DNA of 48,369 bases, taken from NCBI GenBank assembly GCA_012517675.1, contig JAAYUL010000119.1, forward strand, positions 1 to 48,369. The letters run 5' to 3'. Both the position numbers and the translations under genes were made by a program. Positions 15,362-22,285 of this stretch are shown here, piece after piece. This DNA is from Clostridiales bacterium (GTDB lineage Bacteria > Bacillota > Clostridia > Oscillospirales > Acutalibacteraceae). How positions within the stretch are numbered: the stretch's first letter is position 1; each line of letters begins with the position of its first letter. The notes below the pieces were generated by a model. That model worked only from the letters and a program-made list of their open reading frames with translations, did not search any database and was not told where the DNA came from.

Positions 15362-16290
15362 AACAAAAGCTCCTCCGCAAGTAAAATCAAAAAAATCAGC
15401 GCGGCCGCGAACAGAAAAACAGCGTCGTTCGCGGTCATCTTCCGTTGTTGAAACCCCGCCGGCCGGCCGGAATACCCCCGGCAGCACATGGCGCTGTAAA
15501 TTTCTTCACTGAGATAGTGAGATTTCAGAAATAAAAACGCCGCGCTGTGCCCCATAAACCGCCGATTCAGGCTTGTCCCGAGTTTTCCGCAGGAACGCAG
15601 GAAGCGTGCCTGCATCAATTCCAGCGCGGTGCGCGCCATGACAAATAAATACCGGTAAGCCATGTTCAGCACGCTGATCAGCAGGGCGGGAACACGCATG
15701 GCGGCAAGCCCGCCGGTCAGCGACGACCAGCGGGTGGTAAGCAAAAGCAGAGCGGCGAAGGAAAGCGAAATACCGGTCCGCAGGCCGATTCTGGCCGCGG
15801 ACCAAAGGCCGGCGGCGGAAAAATACAGACCGTTTGAAAAGCCGGGCGCATCGGCGGGGATGATTATAAGCAGCGGCTTCCCCTGTGTCAGGAGGCTGGA
15901 AGCGCCGGGCAAAGCGAACAGAAACGCCAGCAGCGGAACCAGTCCCCATACACGTCGAACGAAGCTGCGCAGCTTCAGGCCGGAAACCGAGGCGTACAAC
16001 AGGGGGACTGCCGCAAGGGAAAGCAGGGCGGGCGCGCTGTTGACCAAGCTGCCGAATACAATAAAAAACAGAAAAGCGATCGTTTTCGCACGGGCGTCGA
16101 CGGACTGCAAATACAGCGGAAGGCGGGCGTATTTTTCCGAGGATAAATCGTTTTCAAACAGTTCCGCGATATGTCGCATGGTGCCGCGCAGAAAATGCAG
16201 CCTGGTCCGACCGGCTGTCTGCGGCGGAGGAGTCTGCGGCTCCGTCATCCATTGCGGCAGTTCGGGCAGTTGATTTGGCGGCTGTGTCAT
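15358..16290 (-). CDS. cbiQ: Nickel/cobalt ECF transporter T component (CbiQ/NikQ)
   Basis: 310 residues. After a proline-rich cytoplasmic start of about 75 residues come five or so membrane helices and the coupling region with the short Ala-Arg-Gly-type helices of EcfT proteins (ALELMQARFLRSCG and MCCRGYSGRP) that contact the ATPase. It links the metal-binding CbiM to CbiO in the membrane. The N-terminal extension with PPNQLPELP and PQTPPPQ is longer than usual. Its ATG lies one base after the cbiM stop, and its stop overlaps the cbiO start. Confidence 0.9.
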   Translation of the reverse strand: MTQPPNQLPELPQWMTEPQTPPPQTAGRTRLHFLRGTMRHIAELFENDLSSEKYARLPLYLQSVDARAKTIAFLFFIVFGSLVNSAPALLSLAAVPLLYASVSGLKLRSFVRRVWGLVPLLAFLFALPGASSLLTQGKPLLIIIPADAPGFSNGLYFSAAGLWSAARIGLRTGISLSFAALLLLTTRWSSLTGGLAAMRVPALLISVLNMAYRYLFVMARTALELMQARFLRSCGKLGTSLNRRFMGHSAAFLFLKSHYLSEEIYSAMCCRGYSGRPAGFQQRKMTANDAVFLFAAALIFLILLAEELLF

Positions 16291-16291
16291 A

Positions 16292-17320
16292 TTATTTCGG
16301 TTCTCCTGTCCCCTTTGCCGTGATTCGGGAAGTCAGCAGAATCAGCGCGGCAATCAGAATCACCCCGACCCCCGCCGACAAGAGATATCCCGCCGCGGAG
16401 CCGAGCCGCCCGTCACCGAGCGCCGGAAGCGAATAATCGGGAAGAAGCGCGTGCCACCAGTCGGAAATTCCGGCAAACCCCTGAGGAATGAAGCCGAGCT
16501 GCTCTTTGATTTCCTCAGCGCTCCATTCGCCCCAGGCGGTTCCGGCCGCGAGAAGGCCCAGCGGCGTGAGCACGGCTAAAACCACGACGGGGAGCAGCAG
16601 GGAACGGTATCCGCGGAGCAGACCTTCGGACCGGTTCGGGCCGCTCTGCCTTTGTTGGAAAAAGTGCGGCGCATACCGCGCGAGATAAGCAATCGCTCCC
16701 ACGGTGATCAGACCCTCGATCGGCCCGGCCACCAGTCCGTGCGCGAACATCATGGACGGCACGGAGACGGAGATAGGGTACGGGCAGTAAAGCGGGGCTC
16801 CGTTTGCCCCACGGAACAGCAGCGGCTGGATGCCAAACTCAAGCGCGGCGCACAGGGCCGCTGCGTTCAGCCCAAAATAGCTGCCGGCAAATGCCGCCGC
16901 CAGACCTCTTGTGCCAAACGTTTCCGATTTGCCCCGAAGAAGCTTAAAAACCAGAAATCCGGAAAAAGGCATGACAAACGCCATGTTGAAGCAGTTGACG
17001 CCGAACGCGAGAACGCCGCCGTCCCCGAAAACGAGCGCCTGTATCAGCAGCGCGGTCGAAACGCTGATTACGGCGGACCAGGGACCCAGCAGAATAGCGA
17101 TCAGTACCGCGCCCACCGCGTGCGCCGAGCTGCCCCCCGCGACGGGAACATTGAACATCATAACTAAAAAGGAAAAGGAAGAGCAGAGCGCAAGCGTGGG
17201 GACGCCGGCTTTCTGCAGGACTGCCTTGGTTCTGCGGAACGCGGTTCCCCATACCGGGGCCATTACGGCAAAAGCCGGTATCGTAGTTTGCGGGCCTAAA
17301 TAACCGTCCGGAATATGCAT
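16292..17320 (-). CDS. cbiM: Nickel/cobalt ECF transporter substrate component (CbiM/NikM with NikN-like tail)
   Basis: 342 residues. It begins MHIPDGYLG, the CbiM/NikM signature whose free N-terminus and His2 bind the metal; H67 (SSAHAVGAVL) matches the third ligand position known from NikM structures. About seven helices form the core (to about 220). The extra C-terminal part, with a periplasmic loop and a last helix (about 315-335), resembles NikN fused on, so the operon needs no separate small subunit. CooT downstream favours nickel over cobalt. The ATG at 17320 follows TAGGAGGG. Confidence 0.92.
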   Translation of the reverse strand: MHIPDGYLGPQTTIPAFAVMAPVWGTAFRRTKAVLQKAGVPTLALCSSFSFLVMMFNVPVAGGSSAHAVGAVLIAILLGPWSAVISVSTALLIQALVFGDGGVLAFGVNCFNMAFVMPFSGFLVFKLLRGKSETFGTRGLAAAFAGSYFGLNAAALCAALEFGIQPLLFRGANGAPLYCPYPISVSVPSMMFAHGLVAGPIEGLITVGAIAYLARYAPHFFQQRQSGPNRSEGLLRGYRSLLLPVVVLAVLTPLGLLAAGTAWGEWSAEEIKEQLGFIPQGFAGISDWWHALLPDYSLPALGDGRLGSAAGYLLSAGVGVILIAALILLTSRITAKGTGEPK

Positions 17321-17337
17321 CGGATTTCCCTCCTACC

Positions 17338-17385
17338 AAAAAATAAAACCCACGACAGGCGGATTTCTTCGCCCTTCATGGGTTT
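17338..17385 (-). terminator. Terminator-like hairpin in the cbiM leader
   Basis: On the minus strand, AAACCCA and TGGGTTT pair across an inner GGGCG/CGCCT stem, followed directly by TTTTATTTTTT. It lies between the cbiM promoter and its ribosome site, where an attenuator would be. It could also stop read-through from the antiporter gene. I do not see the conserved boxes of a cobalamin or NiCo riboswitch. Confidence 0.6.
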
Positions 17386-17450
17386 GTTGATGATGACGGA
17401 ACAACTTGTATTTGGATTGCGCAAAGCCTTCATGACTTTTTTCTGTTTGG

Positions 17451-17479
17451 ATTTTAACACAATTTTGTGCATCCGTCAA
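17451..17479 (-). promoter_or_regulatory. Promoter of the nickel transporter with internal palindrome
   Basis: On the minus strand, TTGACG (17474-17479), a 17-base spacer and TAAAAT (17451-17456). The spacer holds CACAA-TT-TTGTG (17458-17469), a dyad well placed for a repressor to block RNA polymerase. The transcript would have a leader of about 120 bases before cbiM. Confidence 0.7.
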
Positions 17480-17523
17480 GAATTTTGCCGTAATTCTCCG
17501 AAAGATTCCCCCGACAAAATCGG

Positions 17524-18783
17524 TCAGGAATCAGATTCCGTCAGATTTTCCATTTTTTCATAATCTTCGATCAAAGCGGAGGTTTCCGGTTTATCGGAGC
17601 TGCCCGGGCGGGAATGGAACGCTATTTTCAGCAGAACAGGTGAAATAATGGTCGTTACAATGACGGTAATAATGACGGGACCGAACAGCGCGTCCGACAT
17701 CAGCCCAAGGGAGGCGCCTTTATTCGCTACGATCAGAGCGACTTCTCCTCTTGAAATCATTCCGCAGCCGATCTGAAGCGATTCCCGATTGGTGTAACGG
17801 CATATCTTTGCTCCAAGACCGCATCCGACAATCTTTGTAATGACTGCGACAACGGAAAGAAGGATTGCAAAAATCAAAATGTCGGCCGACATTTTTGGCA
17901 GAACGACCTTGATGCCGATACTTGCGAAAAACATCGGGGAGAGGAAAATGTACGAGAGCGTGTCAAACCGGGAGGCGATGTAGCGGGATTCCTTGTTTTC
18001 GGAAATAATCAGCCCGGCGATATAAGCGCCCGTGATGTCCGCCACTCCGAAAAACTCTTCCGCGCAGTAGGAAAGGATAAGACAGAAGAAAAAAGCGATA
18101 ATGACGAATCTGCGCATGTCCTTTTTATAGCGGTCCACCAGTTTCCCAAAGAAAATGTAAAACAGCAGGCCGACCGCGGCGGAAAACACAAAGAACCCGA
18201 CAATTTTCAATAATACCAGCCAGAGATTGACGCTTGCGTCCGCGCAGGAGGTAATGATGGTCAGCGCGACGATTCCCATGATGTCGTCGATGATCGCGGC
18301 GCCGAGGATCGCGTTTCCGGCGCGGGTATTCAGCTTCCCGATCTCCTTCAGCGTTTCCACCGTGATACTGACGGATGTGGCTGTCAGAACAACGCCGATA
18401 AATACGTTCTGAAGGAAAATGCTTGCCGTCGCGCCGGATGAAATATCCGGCCCGTTGAAGAGATAGGCGACCCCCATACCGCCGAAGAGCGGTACGATCA
18501 CGCCGATGAGTGCGATGACAAAAGAGGCTTTCCCTGTTTTTTTCAGCTCTTTGATATCCGTTTCAAGCCCTGCCGCAAACATGAGGACGATCACGCCGAT
18601 TTCCGAAGTCTTTAAAATAAAATCGGTTTCCCTCAACACATTCAGCATGGCAGGCCCGAACACCAATCCAGCCACCAGCGCCCCGACCACCTGCGGCATC
18701 TGGAACCGTCGTGTTACTAGCCCGAATATTTTTGTGGAAATCAGAATCAATGCCAAGTCAAGTAAAAAATGATATGAACTCAT
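17524..18783 (-). CDS. KefB/CPA2-type cation:proton antiporter
   Basis: 419 residues from ATG 18783, which follows TTGAGGGGAT; an in-frame ATG at 18828 lacks a ribosome site. It has 12-13 hydrophobic helices with typical CPA2 segments: FQMPQVVGALVAGLVFGP near the start, AAIIDDIMGIVALT in the middle (the paired Asp of the ion site), and MISRGEVALIVANKGASLG. It exchanges Na+ or K+ for protons across the membrane. No TrkA-N or TrkA-C domain is attached, so it is a bare transporter. Transcribed toward the nickel operon but from its own region. Confidence 0.9.
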   Translation of the reverse strand: MSSYHFLLDLALILISTKIFGLVTRRFQMPQVVGALVAGLVFGPAMLNVLRETDFILKTSEIGVIVLMFAAGLETDIKELKKTGKASFVIALIGVIVPLFGGMGVAYLFNGPDISSGATASIFLQNVFIGVVLTATSVSITVETLKEIGKLNTRAGNAILGAAIIDDIMGIVALTIITSCADASVNLWLVLLKIVGFFVFSAAVGLLFYIFFGKLVDRYKKDMRRFVIIAFFFCLILSYCAEEFFGVADITGAYIAGLIISENKESRYIASRFDTLSYIFLSPMFFASIGIKVVLPKMSADILIFAILLSVVAVITKIVGCGLGAKICRYTNRESLQIGCGMISRGEVALIVANKGASLGLMSDALFGPVIITVIVTTIISPVLLKIAFHSRPGSSDKPETSALIEDYEKMENLTESDS

Positions 18784-19010
18784 ATGCTCAATCCCCTCAA
18801 TAAAAATCAAAACACTGTTCTCGAGCATTTTGTTTTCCGACCAAAAGTCACATCCAATTATAAAACAGAGGGTCGCTTTATATATGGCAATATAGAAAAT
18901 TGTTTATGCGGATCTGCCGGATTCACAGCGATTCCGGAAATTACCATTTGCTGATTCTGTTCTGCAAATAGTACAAAAAATTTCATTTTTGATTGCATAT
19001 GGTCGAAATC

Positions 19011-19039
19011 TTGCTTTTTGCTTTCAGTTCCAGTATTAT
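19011..19039 (+). promoter_or_regulatory. Promoter of the alaX-ltaE transcript
   Basis: TTGCTT (19011-19016), a 17-base spacer and TATTAT (19034-19039). Confidence 0.55.
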
Positions 19040-19053
19040 ATGAGGTAATAAAC

Positions 19054-19221
19054 GTGCAGAACGAAAATCCGCTACTCCGGCTTGTGTGGAAGCCCAAAGC
19101 CGGGCGGCTTGGTTTTCCGGCGGTCTGTGCCGGTTTTGCAACCGGACGATGCCTGGCGCGGGAATGTAAACGGGAATTTTATGGAACCATGGACGAAGAG
19201 AATGAAGGAAGCTGGTTATGA
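19054..19221 (+). CDS. Possible small coupled ORF before the tRNA-editing gene
   Basis: A 55-residue frame from GTG 19054. A TGAGGTAA ribosome-like site lies 8 bases upstream, and the stop overlaps the next gene's ATG as ATGA, a layout typical of coupled genes. Against it, the predicted promoter would start the transcript at about 19045, trimming the ribosome site, and I recognise no family. The product would be basic with a few cysteines and an acidic end (MDEENEGSW). Confidence 0.3.
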   Translation: MQNENPLLRLVWKPKAGRLGFPAVCAGFATGRCLARECKREFYGTMDEENEGSWL

Positions 19222-20426
19222 AACGAATGACGGATAAGCTTTATTATGAAAATCCATACTGCAAAAATTTTTCGGCATCGGTCAAAGCGTGCGTTCCGAA
19301 AGGGGAGCGCTTTGAAGTGGTCCTGAACAGAACGGCGTTTTATCCGGAGGGCGGGGGGCAGCCGGCGGATACCGGGGTGCTCAACACGGTCAACGTTCTG
19401 GACGTTCAGGAGCGGGACGGCATAATTTTTCATCTTACGGACAAACCGTTTGCCGTGGGAGAAAAGGTTACCGGGGGCGTCAACTGGTCCCGCCGGTTTT
19501 CACAGATGCAGCTCCATTCCGGGGAGCATATCGTTTCCGGCATTGTACACCGCCTTTTCGACCTTGACAATGTCGGGTTCCACATGGGGGCAAAGGCGGT
19601 AACCGTAGACTTCAACGGGGAACTGAGCCCGGAAAATCTTCAGACGGTTGAAAGTCTTGCAAACGAGGCGGTGTTTTGCAACCTGCCGGTGCAGGTCTGG
19701 TGGCCGTCGCCGCAGGAGCTGGCAGGGCTGAATTACCGCAGCAAAAAAGAGCTGGCCGGCGCGGTGCGGATTGTGACTGTCCCGGGGTATGATGTCTGCG
19801 CCTGCTGCGGCACCCATGTTTCCCACACGGGCGAGATCGGCCTGATTCGGCTGGTTTCCACGCAGAAGTACAAGGGCGGTGTGCGTGTCGGACTTTTGTG
19901 CGGCTGGCAGGCGCTGGAGGACTGCCGGGAAAAAGCGCGCAGTGTGAGCGGCATTTCCGTGGCGCTTTCCGCCAAGCCGGAGGAGGTTGTCCCGGCGGTG
20001 GAACGGCTGATTCAGGAAAACAGCGGTCTGAAACAGGAAGCGGCCGTTCTTCGGGAAAAAATCCTGGAGTCAAAAGCCGCGGCGGTTCTCCCCGGAACCC
20101 GGAACCTTTCCGTGTTTGAAGACGGACTGTCCCCCACTGACCTGCGCAGGTACTGCCTTCTGTTGTGCGAAAAATGCAGCGGGACGGCGGCGGTGTTTTC
20201 CGGGCGGGACGGCGCCGGTTACCGGTATGCCGTCGGCAGCAGGAACGACGATGTACGCGCGCTTTGTAAAGCGCTGAATCAGGCTTTTTCCGGCAGGGGC
20301 GGCGGTTCAAAGGAACTGGCACAGGGTTCCCTTCAGGGCGGGCGGGAAGCGCTGGAGCGGTTTTTACAGAATATTTCCGGTGATTTTATAAAGGAGATGG
20401 ATAGGGATGTACAGCTTTCGGAATGA
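19218..20426 (+). CDS. AlaX-type alanyl-tRNA editing protein with DHHA1 domain
   Basis: 402 residues. It matches the free-standing relatives of the alanyl-tRNA synthetase editing domain: the N-terminal region has FYPEGGGQPADTG, and the zinc-binding editing site has H100-SGE-H104 and C196-CGT-H200. A helical linker and a DHHA1-like C-terminal domain (about 290-395, with AVGSRNDDVRALCKALNQAF and GRGGGSKELAQGS) follow, making it the long AlaX form. It would hydrolyse mischarged Ser- or Gly-tRNA(Ala) in the cytoplasm. The ATG at 19218 follows GAAGGAAG. The 3' end overlaps ltaE by 20 bases. Confidence 0.92.
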   Translation: MKRMTDKLYYENPYCKNFSASVKACVPKGERFEVVLNRTAFYPEGGGQPADTGVLNTVNVLDVQERDGIIFHLTDKPFAVGEKVTGGVNWSRRFSQMQLHSGEHIVSGIVHRLFDLDNVGFHMGAKAVTVDFNGELSPENLQTVESLANEAVFCNLPVQVWWPSPQELAGLNYRSKKELAGAVRIVTVPGYDVCACCGTHVSHTGEIGLIRLVSTQKYKGGVRVGLLCGWQALEDCREKARSVSGISVALSAKPEEVVPAVERLIQENSGLKQEAAVLREKILESKAAAVLPGTRNLSVFEDGLSPTDLRRYCLLLCEKCSGTAAVFSGRDGAGYRYAVGSRNDDVRALCKALNQAFSGRGGGSKELAQGSLQGGREALERFLQNISGDFIKEMDRDVQLSE

Positions 20427-21462
20427 TTACAGCGAAGGTGCCCATGAAAAGTTGCTGCAGGCACTGGCCCGCGCGTCGGTTGAACAGAATGCCGGTTACG
20501 GCTATGACCGCCACAGCCTGGCGGCCGCTGAAATGATCTGCCACGCGGCTGCAAGGCCGGACGCGGACGTTCATTTTCTGTCCGGCGGCACGCAGACCAA
20601 TATGACAGCGATCAGCGCGTTCCTGCGCCCATACGAAGCGGCGATCGCCGCGGAAACGGGGCACATCAATGTGCGTGAAACGGGTGCGATCGAGGCAACC
20701 GGCCACAAGGTGATCGCGGTTCCCGGCAAAGACGGAAAGCTTGCGCCGCCGCAGATTCAGGCAGTGCTCAATTCCCATCTGAATGAGCATATGGTGAAGC
20801 CGAAGCTCGTTTATGTGTCAAATTCCACGGAGCTGGGCACCATATATTCCAAGGCGGAAATGGAAGCGTTGAGCAAATACTGCAGGAAAAGAGACCTGAT
20901 TTTGTATTTGGACGGCGCGCGCCTCGGCGCGGCGCTGACCGCGCCCGAAAACGACCTGACGCTGGAGGACCTCGGCAGGCTGACCGACGCGTTTTTCATC
21001 GGGGGAACGAAAAACGGCGCGCTGTTCGGCGAGGCGCTTGTCATCTGCAAGCACGCGCTGAAACAGGATTTCCGCTATCTGGTCAAGCAGAACGGGGCCA
21101 TGCTGGCAAAAGGCATGGCGGTGGGGGTGCAGTTTGAGGAACTGTTCCGCGACCGCCTTTACTATGACCTTGCGGCGCACGCCAATCAGATGGCGGAGCT
21201 TCTCAAAGATGCGATCACGGCGGAAGGCTTCGGCTTTCTGGCGCCTTCGGCCACCAATCAGGTTTTTCCCATCCTGCCGAATTCCCTGATAAAAAAGCTG
21301 AGCCGGGACTACGGGTTTGAACCGTGGTTCAAGGTGGACGAAAATACGAGCGCGATCCGCCTGGTTACGTCATGGGCGACTCCGGAGAAGGAAGTAAAAA
21401 ACTTTATTGAGGATTTTAAAAACTGCCTGAAACAGGTGGACGGGCAGGGGAAAAAGATATGA
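20407..21462 (+). CDS. ltaE: Low-specificity threonine aldolase
   Basis: 351 residues, a PLP enzyme of the beta-eliminating lyase family. The PLP lysine is K202 in FFIGGTKNGALFGE, and D169 in LYLDGARLGAAL contacts the cofactor ring. It splits threonine or allo-threonine to glycine and acetaldehyde. The sequence from VHFLSGGTQTNMTAI on is typical of the clostridial branch. It is cotranscribed with the tRNA-editing gene and overlaps it; the shared theme may be handling of Ser/Gly/Thr pools, which is speculative. The ATG at 20407 follows AAGGAGATGG. Confidence 0.92.
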   Translation: MYSFRNDYSEGAHEKLLQALARASVEQNAGYGYDRHSLAAAEMICHAAARPDADVHFLSGGTQTNMTAISAFLRPYEAAIAAETGHINVRETGAIEATGHKVIAVPGKDGKLAPPQIQAVLNSHLNEHMVKPKLVYVSNSTELGTIYSKAEMEALSKYCRKRDLILYLDGARLGAALTAPENDLTLEDLGRLTDAFFIGGTKNGALFGEALVICKHALKQDFRYLVKQNGAMLAKGMAVGVQFEELFRDRLYYDLAAHANQMAELLKDAITAEGFGFLAPSATNQVFPILPNSLIKKLSRDYGFEPWFKVDENTSAIRLVTSWATPEKEVKNFIEDFKNCLKQVDGQGKKI

Positions 21463-21477
21463 ATCGTGCATTTTGCT

Positions 21478-21506
21478 ATGACGGCTTCCGGCCTTTGTGC
21501 TATAAT
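21478..21506 (+). promoter_or_regulatory. Promoter of the HD-domain gene
   Basis: ATGACG (21478-21483), a 17-base spacer and TATAAT (21501-21506) preceded by TGC, an extended -10. Confidence 0.7.
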
Positions 21507-21598
21507 ATAACGTAACGTTTTTTTCAACGGGCCTTTTGCAGCGGTGAAAGGCGGAAAACGGCAATGTGATTATGACGACAGGGACAGGGGGCTTTTGC

Positions 21599-22189
21599 AT
21601 GGGATACAAGGAAGATTTTGAGGCGATTTACGGTTCCGCCGTGACACGTCCCGGCAGCGCGCAGTTTTTGGAATGGCTGAAAACGACCGACTTTTTTACG
21701 GCTCCGGCCAGCACAAGATTTCATTGTGCGTGTCTTGGAGGATTGGTGCAGCACAGTGTGAGCGTGTACCGTGTTATGATGGAAAAGCATTTTGATCCGG
21801 AAACGGACAATGAAGAAAGTTTCGCGATCTGCGGCCTTCTGCATGATGTATGCAAGGCGCAGTTTTATAGAGAAAGCACCAGAAATGTGAAAAACGAGGA
21901 AACCGGCGCGTGGGAAAAACGGCCCTACTACAGCATCGAAGACAGCTTTCCCTATGGGCACGGGGAAAAGTCGGTTTACCTGGTTGAACGGTTTATGCGG
22001 CTGAAGCCGGCGGAAGCCGTGGCAATCCGCTGGCACATGGGCGGTTTTGACGAATCTGTGAAGGGCGGAAGCTTTACGATCGGTCTTGCCTATCAAAAGT
22101 ATCCCCTTGCCGTCAAGCTGCATCTCGCGGATCTGGAGAGTACGTATCTTCGGGAAAAGGGAACCTCTTCGGTCAACGGAAAAAAATAA
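21599..22189 (+). CDS. HD-domain hydrolase
   Basis: 196 residues from ATG 21599 (site AGGGGG, 8 bases before); earlier in-frame ATGs at 21566 and 21572 lack one. Metal-binding pattern of HD proteins: H52 in GGLVQHSVSVY, H82-D83 in CGLLHDVCKA, and a later WHMGG with ADLEST. Such proteins hydrolyse phosphate esters, often nucleotides or cyclic nucleotides; the clostridial subgroup has no assigned substrate. Single-gene transcript with its own promoter and a strong terminator. Confidence 0.85.
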   Translation: MGYKEDFEAIYGSAVTRPGSAQFLEWLKTTDFFTAPASTRFHCACLGGLVQHSVSVYRVMMEKHFDPETDNEESFAICGLLHDVCKAQFYRESTRNVKNEETGAWEKRPYYSIEDSFPYGHGEKSVYLVERFMRLKPAEAVAIRWHMGGFDESVKGGSFTIGLAYQKYPLAVKLHLADLESTYLREKGTSSVNGKK

Positions 22190-22198
22190 TAACGGACC

Positions 22199-22240
22199 AT
22201 CAGGGGCGAACCGGATATTCCGGTTCGCCCCTGATGTTTT
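22199..22240 (+). terminator. Strong hairpin terminator after the HD-domain gene
   Basis: A perfect 16-base stem: ATCAGGGGCGAACCGG (22199-22214), a five-base loop, and its inverse complement (22220-22235), then GTTTT. It may also serve the convergent glycosyltransferase gene. Confidence 0.9.
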
Positions 22241-22285
22241 CCGGTCGGCCGGGCCGCCCGACGGGTCGGCGGTGCCTGCAAACCG

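Noticed and set aside
15362-15487. N-terminal extension of CbiO
   Set aside because: It would overlap cbiQ by about 130 bases and encodes no family sequence; the TTG at 15361 has a proper ribosome site.
17321-17480. Cobalamin riboswitch before cbiM
   Set aside because: No B12-box-like conserved core could be found; only a terminator-like hairpin is supported.
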